From a virus: a DNA stretch of 32,365 bases. This document shows positions 15,033 through 20,477 of this stretch, in pieces (the stretch's first letter is position 1; every line of letters begins with the position of its first letter). Under the pieces are notes generated by a model. That model made no database searches, was not told the DNA's origin, and saw nothing but the letters and a program-made list of their open reading frames with translations. The stretch is from the IMG/VR virus record IMGVR_UViG_3300020595_000117, positions 1 to 32,365 of that record; one strand, written 5' to 3'. A program made the position numbers and the translations under genes.

Positions 15033-15115
15033 AAGAGACGTAGCATATAAGCGATTACTTATATAAGAGCCAGGACATATAAGAGCTTACTTATATAAGA
15101 GATGCAGCATATAAA
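15033..15115. repeat. Three-copy 32-bp direct repeat array (iteron-like)
   Basis: AAGAG occurs at 15033, 15065 and 15097, and CATATAA at 15044, 15076 and 15108, each exactly 32 bp apart. Copies one and two share a 26-bp core (15044-15069 and 15076-15101) with two mismatches. Each core contains an inverted repeat ATATAAG-N6-CTTATAT (15045-15064 and 15077-15096). The third copy is truncated after CATATAA and runs into the first TGTGATCACA palindrome. Regular spacing of about three helical turns suggests binding of several protein copies on one face of the helix, as at iteron origins or operators. Confidence 0.85.
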
Positions 15116-15199
15116 TGTGATCACAAAAAAGAGGGGTATGGTATTTGTGATCACATATTGTTGGGGTAGGGTATTTCATACACGGCTTTTGTGATCACA
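15116..15199. repeat. Three TGTGATCACA palindromes with a repeated GGGGTA-GGTATTT spacer
   Basis: The perfect 10-bp palindrome TGTGATCACA is at 15116-15125, 15146-15155 and 15190-15199. Between the copies, GGGGTATGGTATTT (15133-15146) and GGGGTAGGGTATTT (15163-15176) repeat with the same 30-bp offset as palindromes one and two, so this is a second tandem array. The half-sites resemble TGTGA/TCACA of CRP-type regulators but lack the 6-bp spacer. A phage repressor or initiator site is more likely. Confidence 0.85.
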
Positions 15200-15341
15200 A
15201 ACACAAATGAAAAAACGCCCTATAATTTCACGCTATATTGAGCCGAATGATGATGTAACAGTATAGAATTACCTATAAAACAACAGCTTAAACAGATAAA
15301 TCACCTAGTTTTGCGTGATAGTAGCACAAAACATAGCAAAA

Positions 15342-15376
15342 GGGGGGGTGTGCGTGGGCCATGGGGGGTGTGGCGG
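15342..15376 (+). other. G-run cluster, possible G-quadruplex
   Basis: The plus strand has runs of 7 G (15342-15348), 3 G (15356-15358) and 6 G (15363-15368), then GG at 15372 and 15375, in an otherwise AT-rich region. The first run can be split into two GGG tracts, giving four tracts with loops of 1, 7 and 4 nt, which fits a G-quadruplex. Location between repeat arrays and late promoters suggests a structural role in replication or transcription. Homopolymer length may also be affected by sequencing error. Confidence 0.55.
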
Positions 15377-15525
15377 TACGTATATATACACTAATACACA
15401 CACGGGGTTTTTAGCTTTGCCCTAGTTTTGCCTTATTTAGTCGTATACATGGTGCATATATATCACACTTTACTATAAAGTTGTAACATTTAGTAACTTC
15501 TTTACAAGTATGTGCATTTTAGGGG

Positions 15526-15553
15526 TTGACCAGGGTGTTTCTATGGGTATAAC
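15526..15553 (+). promoter_or_regulatory. Sigma-70-like promoter, rightward
   Basis: TTGACC (15526-15531) and TATAAC (15548-15553) are separated by 16 bp, each one base from the consensus hexamer. It points toward the late block and lies about 350 bp upstream of the first late gene. A transcript from here would cross the inverted repeat at 15572-15632. Confidence 0.5.
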
Positions 15554-15571
15554 TGCGGAGCAGGAGCACAC

Positions 15572-15632
15572 AGAGTAATACTCTTAGAGTTAAAACTAAA
15601 GTAAAGTAATAAATAAAGAAGAGTATTACTCT
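15572..15632. repeat. Inverted repeat AGAGTAATACTCTT / AAGAGTATTACTCT
   Basis: Positions 15572-15585 and 15619-15632 are exact 14-bp inverted copies separated by 33 bp, and each arm is itself nearly palindromic. As RNA this can form a long stem; as DNA it offers two equivalent operator-like sites just downstream of the TTGACC/TATAAC pair. A third partial copy, AGTAATACTCT, is at 15816-15826. Confidence 0.7.
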
Positions 15633-15669
15633 ATAAGAGAGTGTTACAAAAAGGATAGTGGACATAGGT

Positions 15670-15746
15670 AAGTTATAACTCTCTAAGTTTTAACTAAGAA
15701 AGTTTTAACTATAGGGTTGACAGTATTATTAGTTATAATGTACACT
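15670..15746 (+). promoter_or_regulatory. Candidate late promoter region with AAGTTTTAACTA repeats
   Basis: AAGTTATAACT (15670-15680) and two AAGTTTTAACTA copies (15685-15696 and 15700-15711) lead into AACTATAGGG (15707-15716). TTGACA (15717-15722) and TATAAT (15734-15739) follow. The last two hexamers match consensus but are only 11 bp apart. TTGACA with TACACT (15741-15746) at 18 bp is an alternative pair. AACTATAGGG also resembles the start of T7-type single-subunit polymerase promoters. The region looks regulatory, but the exact start site is not resolved. Confidence 0.45.
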
Positions 15747-15783
15747 ATATACAAGTAACACATATAAACTTGTATAAACAATA

Positions 15784-15826
15784 AGTGTTACACTACTGGT
15801 ACGTGTTACACTCTAAGTAATACTCT
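15784..15826. repeat. GTGTTACACT direct repeats
   Basis: GTGTTACACT occurs at 15785-15794 and 15803-15812, 18 bp apart, followed by AGTAATACTCT (15816-15826). GTGTTACA also occurs at 15641-15648. The short repeats are near-palindromic and could be protein-binding sites upstream of the first late gene. Confidence 0.5.
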
Positions 15827-15905
15827 CTCCTCCCTCACTCTCCTCATACTTAGTTTGCGGCACGTACCACTTTCTCCCCTTTGTATAATAAAAGTATTGA
15901 CATTC

Positions 15906-16163
15906 ATGTCTAAACAAATAAAACTATACGCATCTGATTCCGTATTAGAAGAGTTTTACTCTGCTTTAGCGTCAAATGATGTAAAAGCTTTCCAGCGTGT
16001 ACATATTCCTCGTAGTGAAGTGTTTTACACTAGAGCACACCTACAGGAAGTCTTCCCTGATAGAGAGTTAACCTTAGATTACGTAGAACGAATGATGTAT
16101 TTAGAAGGTCTACTTGATCGTAAAGACGTACTAGACCCCGATAGAGAGCGAGACTATGGCTAG
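15906..16163 (+). CDS. Hypothetical protein, 85 aa, first gene of the rightward block
   Basis: The product begins MSKQIKLYASDSVLEEFYSA and is predicted mostly helical and acidic, ending DVLDPDRERDYG. The ATG at 15906 is preferred; a TTG at 15855 would add 17 residues (upstream Ser/Pro/Leu-rich) that do not look like protein. There is no clear Shine-Dalgarno sequence, but a TATAAT (15884-15889) lies 17 nt upstream, so the transcript could be almost leaderless. It overlaps the HNH gene by 8 nt. The function is unknown. Confidence 0.7.
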   Translation: MSKQIKLYASDSVLEEFYSALASNDVKAFQRVHIPRSEVFYTRAHLQEVFPDRELTLDYVERMMYLEGLLDRKDVLDPDRERDYG

Positions 16164-16401
16164 AGACTACAAAAAAGAGTATGCTAACTACCAGGGTAAG
16201 CCTGCTCAGGTAAAGAAACGTGCATCTCGTAACTCTGCTCGTGCTAAACTCTCTGCTGGTGGTGCTGTTAGGAAGGGTGATGGCAAAGACGTACATCACA
16301 AGGATGGTAATCCTAAGAATAACAAGCGTTCTAACCTAGCAGTAACTACAAAGGCTAAGAACCGTAGTTTTCCTCGTAATAGCAGAGCAGGTAAAGCTTA
16401 A
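16156..16401 (+). CDS. Small HNH endonuclease-like protein, 81 aa
   Basis: Residues 45-62 (DVHHKDGNPKNNKRSNLA) match the core of the HNH fold, with tandem histidines H47/H48 and asparagines N56 and N60 as the expected metal and catalytic residues. The flanks are strongly basic, suitable for DNA binding. Small HNH proteins are frequently encoded near packaging genes, and some are needed for terminase cleavage. Here the terminase lies about 3.3 kb downstream, so the link is plausible but unproven. The zinc-binding cysteines of larger HNH proteins are absent. Confidence 0.78.
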   Translation: MARDYKKEYANYQGKPAQVKKRASRNSARAKLSAGGAVRKGDGKDVHHKDGNPKNNKRSNLAVTTKAKNRSFPRNSRAGKA

Positions 16402-16679
16402 TGGCTGTAGAGTACAGAGGAGAGAAGTTTGCAGGTTACAACAAGCCCAAGCGTACTTCTAAACACCCGACTAAATCCCACGCCGTACTTGCCAAGGAAG
16501 GTGATACCATTAAGCTCATCCGCTTTGGTGAGCAGGGAGCATCCACAGCAGGCAAGCCTAAAGCGGGTGAATCTGATCGCATGAAGAAGAAACGTGCATC
16601 ATTCAAAGCTAGACATGCAAAGAATATCAGTAAGGGCAAGATGAGTGCAGCTTACTGGGCAGATAAGGTGAAGTGGTAA
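16401..16679 (+). CDS. Basic phage protein, 92 aa (DUF6321-like)
   Basis: The C-terminal half (RMKKKRASFKARHAKNISKG followed by KMSAAYWADKVKW) is a motif common in small phage proteins, and I believe it is the one called DUF6321. The N-terminal half has a beta segment (GDTIKLIRFGEQGAST). The high lysine/arginine content suggests nucleic acid binding. It is joined to the upstream and downstream frames by TAATG junctions. No biochemical function is known to me. Confidence 0.78.
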   Translation: MAVEYRGEKFAGYNKPKRTSKHPTKSHAVLAKEGDTIKLIRFGEQGASTAGKPKAGESDRMKKKRASFKARHAKNISKGKMSAAYWADKVKW

Positions 16680-16720
16680 TGGCTGCTCCTAAACCAACTA
16701 ACATGAAGAAGAATAAGTAA
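16679..16720 (+). CDS. 13-residue micro-ORF linking two genes
   Basis: The frame encodes MAAPKPTNMKKNK. Its ATG shares one base with the preceding stop (TAATG at 16677) and its stop shares one base with the next start (TAATG at 16718). It could be a real micropeptide or a relay that keeps ribosomes moving into the 101-residue gene. Its lysine-rich sequence resembles the N termini of the neighbouring basic proteins. Confidence 0.4.
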   Translation: MAAPKPTNMKKNK

Positions 16721-17025
16721 TGAAATACTACCATAAATATAAAGAAGCACTGGAAGCTAAGGGCTACCGTGTAGATGAGCATGGCTACGTATGGGACACC
16801 ATGGGTAATCAATCTGCTGGTGAAGACAACTATGGCAACGTTCAGAGCAAAGACCCTAACGTCAATGCTATTTGTCAGGAAGCAGACATTGTAGCTACTA
16901 AGCCTAAGAAGAAAGCTAAGAAAGCTACACCTCCTCCAGGTAAGAAACGTGCTCGTAACGCTAAAGGTCAACTCATTGCTGATGATCCTAACACCCCAGA
17001 GAATGAAGCGTGGGTTGACGAGTAA
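16720..17025 (+). CDS. Hypothetical protein with basic tail, 101 aa
   Basis: The N-terminal part (MKYYHKYKEALEAKGYRVDE) forms a likely helix and turn, and the middle is polar. Residues 61-82 are lysine- and proline-rich (KPKKKAKKATPPPGKKRARN), followed by an acidic end (DDPNTPENEAWVDE). The bipartite charge pattern suggests a DNA- or RNA-contacting linker. The gene sits between TAATG junctions in the small-gene segment before the DUF1127 gene. No family is recognised. Confidence 0.7.
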   Translation: MKYYHKYKEALEAKGYRVDEHGYVWDTMGNQSAGEDNYGNVQSKDPNVNAICQEADIVATKPKKKAKKATPPPGKKRARNAKGQLIADDPNTPENEAWVDE

Positions 17026-17396
17026 TGGCTGTTACATTATCTCACCAAGGTAGACCTGCTCGTAGGCGTTCTGTCTATGGGCATAATACTGGTACTACTA
17101 CAGAGGATGTGTATACATGTCCTAATAACTGTGTCGCTGAGATAAGCTATCTTCACATCCATAACTCCTCAGGTAATACAAATATTACTATTGAGTGGTA
17201 CGTAGCAGCTACTGCAACAAGCGCTGAATATACGTCACACTTCTTAGAGGGTAAGAACTTAGGTGCAGGTGAATACATAACCTTTTCTGATATTGAGTTA
17301 GTACTTGCTGCTGGTGATAAGATACAAGTAACACCTGATACAGCAGCACACGTAGACACTATCCTAACTGTAACAGAGACCTTCTCTGGCGTATAA
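17025..17396 (+). CDS. Beta-rich putative virion protein, 123 aa
   Basis: After a basic start (RPARRRSVYGHNTG), the product alternates short strands typical of a jelly-roll or Ig-like fold: TTTEDVYTCPNNCVAEISYL, then TNITIEWYVA and KIQVTPDTAAHVDTILTVTE. It has two cysteines (CPNNC). Such small beta proteins in late operons are usually minor virion or decoration proteins. No specific family is recognised, so the virion role is an inference from composition and position. Confidence 0.66.
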   Translation: MAVTLSHQGRPARRRSVYGHNTGTTTEDVYTCPNNCVAEISYLHIHNSSGNTNITIEWYVAATATSAEYTSHFLEGKNLGAGEYITFSDIELVLAAGDKIQVTPDTAAHVDTILTVTETFSGV

Positions 17397-17446
17397 CGAA
17401 TAGCGGGTATGCAAACTTAGTAGAGGTAAATAACGCTAACATATGT

Positions 17447-17496
17447 ATAACTATGCAAGTCTAGCAATGATGCTGGGCATAACATAGGAAAATACA
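17447..17496 (+). promoter_or_regulatory. Hairpin leader upstream of the DUF1127 gene (copy 1)
   Basis: The leader starts ATAACTATGCAAG and contains a stem-loop (CTAGCAATGATGCTGG, 17461-17476), then AACATAGGAAAATACA before the ATG. A very similar leader precedes the scaffold gene (26826-26877). AGGAAAA (17487-17493) is the likely ribosome-binding site. The upstream 17397-17446 shows only a short TATGCAA repeat. Confidence 0.65.
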
Positions 17497-17667
17497 ATGT
17501 TCACACTTATTATTAAGACCTTCACAGACTTCTTAGCAAGCTTACAAAAGGCACAACAAGCACGTGCAGACTACTGGATCCTCACTAATATGTCAGACAA
17601 AGAACTGCATGACATCGGTATCGCACGGGGTGAAATCCGCAATGTCGTGGCAGGGAACTTTAAATAA
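17497..17667 (+). CDS. DUF1127 family small protein, 56 aa
   Basis: Residues 25-50 (DYWILTNMSDKELHDIGIAR and onward) fit the DUF1127/YjiS domain, with the LsDreLxDIGlxRxEI pattern. An N-terminal amphipathic helix (MFTLIIKTFTDFLASLQKAQ) precedes it. DUF1127 proteins are common in Alphaproteobacteria, where some affect RNA turnover and phosphate or stress regulation. A phage copy is therefore a candidate host-derived regulatory gene. It follows the duplicated hairpin leader and overlaps the next gene by 26 nt. Confidence 0.82.
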   Translation: MFTLIIKTFTDFLASLQKAQQARADYWILTNMSDKELHDIGIARGEIRNVVAGNFK

Positions 17668-17881
17668 TCTTGCATTTCTGGTTTGTATGAGTATAACTAC
17701 TGCATGTAGTACTTCATCTGTGGTCTTACCTTCCTCTTGCCCGGCTAATGATGCCAAATGCCAACGGAACTTAGATGCACAAACTCTTACATACATCGGT
17801 CAGAAAGACGCCGCTCTACAGCTTATGTGCAGTGACCCTGATCTCCGTGATGTTATTGGGGATGACTGCACAGGCGGGTGA
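17642..17881 (+). CDS. Putative lipoprotein or secreted small protein, 79 aa
   Basis: From the ATG at 17642 the product has a hydrophobic segment (LAFLVCMSITTAC, residues 9-21) followed by a Ser/Cys-rich region. ITTAC could be a lipobox, though its -3 residue (Thr) is not ideal, so secretion by lipidation is uncertain. The mature part has four further cysteines. Its last 107 nt overlap the signal sequence of the next gene in another frame. The start could be further downstream at 17687. GGGGTG about 9 nt before 17642 is the best ribosome-binding site. Confidence 0.6.
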   Translation: MSWQGTLNNLAFLVCMSITTACSTSSVVLPSSCPANDAKCQRNLDAQTLTYIGQKDAALQLMCSDPDLRDVIGDDCTGG

Positions 17882-18488
17882 TGTTACAGGTGACTTCTCT
17901 ACGAGTAACGAGAACAGCACTGTAGACAGTAACAACTCTGAGGAGACTGTAACTAACAACTACAACGCTACGGGTGCTGGTTCAGCTGCCCCTGTTATGT
18001 CAGCGATAGCTCCTACGATGATGGGTGGTGGCGGTAACGATAGTTGCTTACTACCTAGCTCTACAGGGATACAGATAAGCGTCTTAGGTTTATCCTCTGG
18101 TAAGATGGAGCAGGATGAATCTTGTAACAGACGTAAGAACGCTAGGCTCTTAGGTGCACCACAGCAAGTAGGTGGCTTAGGGTTACAGGTATCAGCTATA
18201 TCTGTATTGTGCCAAGACCCTATAGTGTTCCGCAGTATGATGTTAGCGAATACCCCTTGCCCTATCAACGATAGTAAGACGGGTAAGCTGCTTATGGGGA
18301 AGGCAGCGATAAAGAAGTACAGAGAGAGTCCAGCGCTTTATATCGTTGGGTATGAGACAGATAAAGCGTTTTGGGATACCCTACTTAGGGTAGGAGAGGA
18401 AGACACAGATGAAGAGATCGTTGAAGACAATACTCCTAAGCTCAGCCTTAGTGAGCGTTTCCGCAGCAGTAAGCGCACAAGAGACTAA
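17775..18488 (+). CDS. Secreted hypothetical protein with Sec signal peptide, 237 aa
   Basis: The N terminus is a classical signal peptide: a basic HKLLHTSVRK, a hydrophobic core (CAVTLISVMLLGM) and a probable AQA-GD cleavage near residue 34. The mature protein has an Asn/Ser/Thr-rich N region with an NNY motif, then conserved-looking parts: CLLPSSTG, GKMEQDESC, ISVLCQDPIVFRSM and ANTPCPI. These resemble secreted proteins of unknown function seen near packaging or lysis genes of marine phages. Six cysteines could form disulphides in the periplasm. The first 107 nt overlap the upstream gene and the last 80 nt overlap the next. Confidence 0.75.
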   Translation: MHKLLHTSVRKTPLYSLCAVTLISVMLLGMTAQAGDVTGDFSTSNENSTVDSNNSEETVTNNYNATGAGSAAPVMSAIAPTMMGGGGNDSCLLPSSTGIQISVLGLSSGKMEQDESCNRRKNARLLGAPQQVGGLGLQVSAISVLCQDPIVFRSMMLANTPCPINDSKTGKLLMGKAAIKKYRESPALYIVGYETDKAFWDTLLRVGEEDTDEEIVEDNTPKLSLSERFRSSKRTRD

Positions 18489-19236
18489 CTACGAGCTAAC
18501 TGGTCAAGAGAAGATTGACATGCTTATCGCTTCTATTGGCGATATTCAGGATCGTATCACTAACAGTGGTGTTATGACTGTAGGTGCTGTAGGTTATGCT
18601 GCTATTGGTGGTGTGATTAACGATGATGCACTTAGTGAGGGTATTATTACCACAAATGAGCTAAGTGCATACCTAGAAGCTAAAGATCTTGTACTACAAC
18701 ATGACTATGCCATTGCTCAGACAGCTGAGCAGATGTTTATGCAGGAACATGCAGCGGCTATGAATAGCTTGAACACTGCAGTAGATAATCTTACTGCTGC
18801 TACAGCTGTAGTTATGACAGCAGTTGAGGTAGCTTCCGTAGCATCAGAGGCAGACACTAAGCCTGAGCAGGTTGAGCTACAAGGTATGCTTGAGACAGAC
18901 GCATATAGATTAGACGCTGTTGAAGTTAACGAGTATAACGAGGCAGTAACAGCTGTAGAGACTTTTGCACAACAAGCTGGTGCTTACATGGCTGCGGCTA
19001 ATAACGATGAACTTACAGCATCTGTAGACAACTATGCTGCACAGGGTAACTACATGGTTGGTAGCTACACAGCTATCACATATACACAGGCTGTTGATGA
19101 GTTTGTTATCACTTGGGATGAGTCAGGCTTTGGTACAGGCTTCCAGGGCTACTTGACACCTGAGATGAAGAATGCTACAGAGATTTACGCAGCAGGTGAA
19201 TACATTAATCAGTATGGGGCAATGCCAACACAATGA
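18409..19236 (+). CDS. Secreted helical protein with signal peptide, 275 aa
   Basis: A strong Sec signal (MKRSLKTILLSSALVSVSAA followed by VSA-QE) is encoded within the last 80 nt of the preceding gene. A good ribosome-binding site (AGGAGAGGAAG) lies upstream, so this start is well supported. The mature protein is Ala-rich and predicted to be largely helical (SLNTAVDNLTAATAVVMTAV, then EAVTAVETFAQQAGAYMAAA), with a segment near GFGTGFQGYL at the end. No cysteines are in the mature part. The function is unknown. It may act in the periplasm, for example in lysis or exclusion of other phages. Confidence 0.75.
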   Translation: MKRSLKTILLSSALVSVSAAVSAQETNYELTGQEKIDMLIASIGDIQDRITNSGVMTVGAVGYAAIGGVINDDALSEGIITTNELSAYLEAKDLVLQHDYAIAQTAEQMFMQEHAAAMNSLNTAVDNLTAATAVVMTAVEVASVASEADTKPEQVELQGMLETDAYRLDAVEVNEYNEAVTAVETFAQQAGAYMAAANNDELTASVDNYAAQGNYMVGSYTAITYTQAVDEFVITWDESGFGTGFQGYLTPEMKNATEIYAAGEYINQYGAMPTQ

Positions 19237-19682
19237 TGGACTTTGAGTTTAGCGTAGGTGGATACAACATTAAGGGCTGGATGGTTGCTGTGGCACTTCC
19301 AGTTCTTTCTACAGTTGCAGGTGGTGTGTATTGGTCTTATGATACACTACAGCGTTTCTATGGTGTAGAAGCTGGTATTGCACAGGTTGCGGAGAATAGT
19401 GATTCATTCAACGCAAAAGCTGCGGAGCTTACCTCTCGTATCCAAACATTAGAGCAAGCTATACTTGACAATGATGTGCGTGGACTAAATACTAAGCTTG
19501 CACAGCTATCTACTAATATGACACAAATCTTAGAGCAACAGAAGGTGCTTTTAGACTTACGTAGTCAAGTAGATAAGGCTACAACTATTACAGATGGACT
19601 AGGCGATACGCTAAATACTCTACAGACAGAAGTAGATGATATCTGGAAAGCGTATGACGAGCTAGTCGATAATCCCCTATAA
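19233..19682 (+). CDS. Single-span membrane protein with coiled coil, 149 aa
   Basis: A transmembrane helix near residues 15-34 (GWMVAVALPVLSTVAGGVYW) is followed by about 100 residues of heptad-like helix: LTSRIQTLEQAILDNDVRGL, then KLAQLSTNMTQILEQQKVLL and onward. This layout resembles inner-membrane spanins (Rz-like) and other periplasmic coiled-coil proteins. The order after secreted proteins fits an envelope-disruption module, but no holin or endolysin is recognised in the window. The start overlaps the previous stop as ATGA. Confidence 0.72.
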   Translation: MMDFEFSVGGYNIKGWMVAVALPVLSTVAGGVYWSYDTLQRFYGVEAGIAQVAENSDSFNAKAAELTSRIQTLEQAILDNDVRGLNTKLAQLSTNMTQILEQQKVLLDLRSQVDKATTITDGLGDTLNTLQTEVDDIWKAYDELVDNPL

Positions 19683-19692
19683 GGAATACATT

Positions 19693-20064
19693 ATGGCTAG
19701 AGTTCTTACAGAACAGCAACAGCGCTTCTTAGAGGTGCTCTTTGATGAGGCTGGTGGTGACGTGGTAGCAGCTAAGAAACTTGCAGGCTATGCTCCTGCT
19801 TCAAGCACAGCAGCTATTGTAGAATCTCTTAAAGATGAGATTGGTGAGAAGACACGGACTTACTTTGCACGTACTGCACCCAAAGCAGCTATGGCAATGG
19901 TAGGCGCTCTGTCTGACCCTACTGAGTTAGGCATTAAAGAGAAGATGGTAGCAGCAAAAGACTTGCTAGATCGTGCAGGACTTGGTAAGGTAGACAAAGT
20001 AGACGTAACATCTGGCGGTGGAGGCATATTCTACCTGCCACCAAAAGAAGGTTCAAACGAATAG
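19693..20064 (+). CDS. terS: Terminase small subunit-like protein
   Basis: The 123-residue protein starts LTEQQQRFLEVLFDEAGGDV, an N-terminal helix-turn-helix typical of small terminases, followed by ASSTAAIVESLKDEIGEKTR. Its C-terminal part (VDVTSGGGGIFYLPPKEG) resembles the segment that contacts the large subunit. Small terminases bind the packaging site and feed DNA to TerL. AAGGA precedes the start. Its stop codon TAG overlaps the apparent ATA start of the next gene. Confidence 0.84.
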   Translation: MARVLTEQQQRFLEVLFDEAGGDVVAAKKLAGYAPASSTAAIVESLKDEIGEKTRTYFARTAPKAAMAMVGALSDPTELGIKEKMVAAKDLLDRAGLGKVDKVDVTSGGGGIFYLPPKEGSNE

Positions 20065-20477
20065 TACCTGAGAGAGATTTAGGCTTCTGGCAGTTACCGT
20101 TACCGCCAAAAGATCACAACAAGAAGTGGCATACTATAGTCAGGATAACAAGACGTATACCTTTTGGCTATAAACTGCACCCCGACAACGATAAGTTACT
20201 CGTACCCATTGAATCTGAGTTAGAAGCTTTAGAGCTTGCTAAACGACACCTTAAGCAGTATAGTTATCGTGCAGTAGCACACTGGTTAAGCAAAGAGACA
20301 GGCCGTGACATAGGCCACACAGGTTTAAAGAAAAGAGTTGAGATTGAGCAGAAACGTAGAAAAGCAGCTGCAATTAAGCGCAAGCTTGCCAAGTGGCTCA
20401 AAGAAACCCTTGAGGAAATCAAAAAACTTGAAACCCAAGGGGTCGGGGCATACGCAGAAATTGACAGAGACGGTTGA
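20061..20477 (+). CDS. Packaging-region accessory protein with apparent ATA start, 138 aa
   Basis: A 139-codon open frame lies between terS and terL with no ATG, GTG or TTG near its beginning. It is in the -1 frame relative to terS. ATA at 20061 overlaps the terS stop (ATAG), and AGAAGG lies 9 nt upstream, so ATA is the best start; a -1 frameshift from terS at CCA-AAA is the alternative. The product begins VPERDLGFWQLPLPPKDHNK after the start, has an HTH-like part (YSYRAVAHWLSKETGRDIGH) and a basic coiled-coil C-terminal region. Related proteins occur beside terminases in marine phages. Confidence 0.72.
   Translation: MVPERDLGFWQLPLPPKDHNKKWHTIVRITRRIPFGYKLHPDNDKLLVPIESELEALELAKRHLKQYSYRAVAHWLSKETGRDIGHTGLKKRVEIEQKRRKAAAIKRKLAKWLKETLEEIKKLETQGVGAYAEIDRDG

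Larger units (their letters stand above)
14873..15905. other. Divergent gene-free control region (candidate origin and promoter region)
   Basis: No convincing gene lies in these 1.03 kb between the leftward early block and the rightward late block. The stretch is AT-rich and contains, in order, a 32-bp direct-repeat array, three TGTGATCACA palindromes, a G-run cluster, a TTGACC/TATAAC promoter-like pair, an inverted AGAGTAATACTCTT pair, AAGTTTTAACTA repeats, a TTGACA and a TATAAT, and GTGTTACACT repeats. The leftward promoter must lie here or overlap the first repeats, but no minus-strand -35/-10 pair with good spacing was found. Bases 14873-15032 show nothing specific. Confidence 0.8.

Noticed and set aside
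15116-15199. CRP binding sites
   Set aside because: TGTGA and TCACA half-sites are directly joined without the 6-bp spacer that CRP sites need.
15033-15200. CRISPR-like array
   Set aside because: Repeats are close and nearly contiguous without unique 25-40 bp spacers, and no cas genes are present. The Cas4-like nuclease fits phage recombination.
15717-15739. TTGACA/TATAAT as one perfect promoter
   Set aside because: The spacer is 11 bp, too short for sigma-70; the hexamers may belong to different promoters or be chance.
15855-15905. TTG-initiated extension of the first late gene
   Set aside because: The added residues look non-coding and no ribosome-binding site supports the TTG; the ATG at 15906 fits better.
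17642-18488. Definite Rz/Rz1 spanin pair
   Set aside because: Nesting is reminiscent of spanins, but the second protein is an exported cysteine-containing protein, not an inner-membrane coiled coil, so the identity is not supported.
20338-20460. Longer N terminus of the large terminase
   Set aside because: This stretch is the overlap with the accessory gene and reads as basic low-complexity sequence. The accessory frame there has convincing protein sequence.
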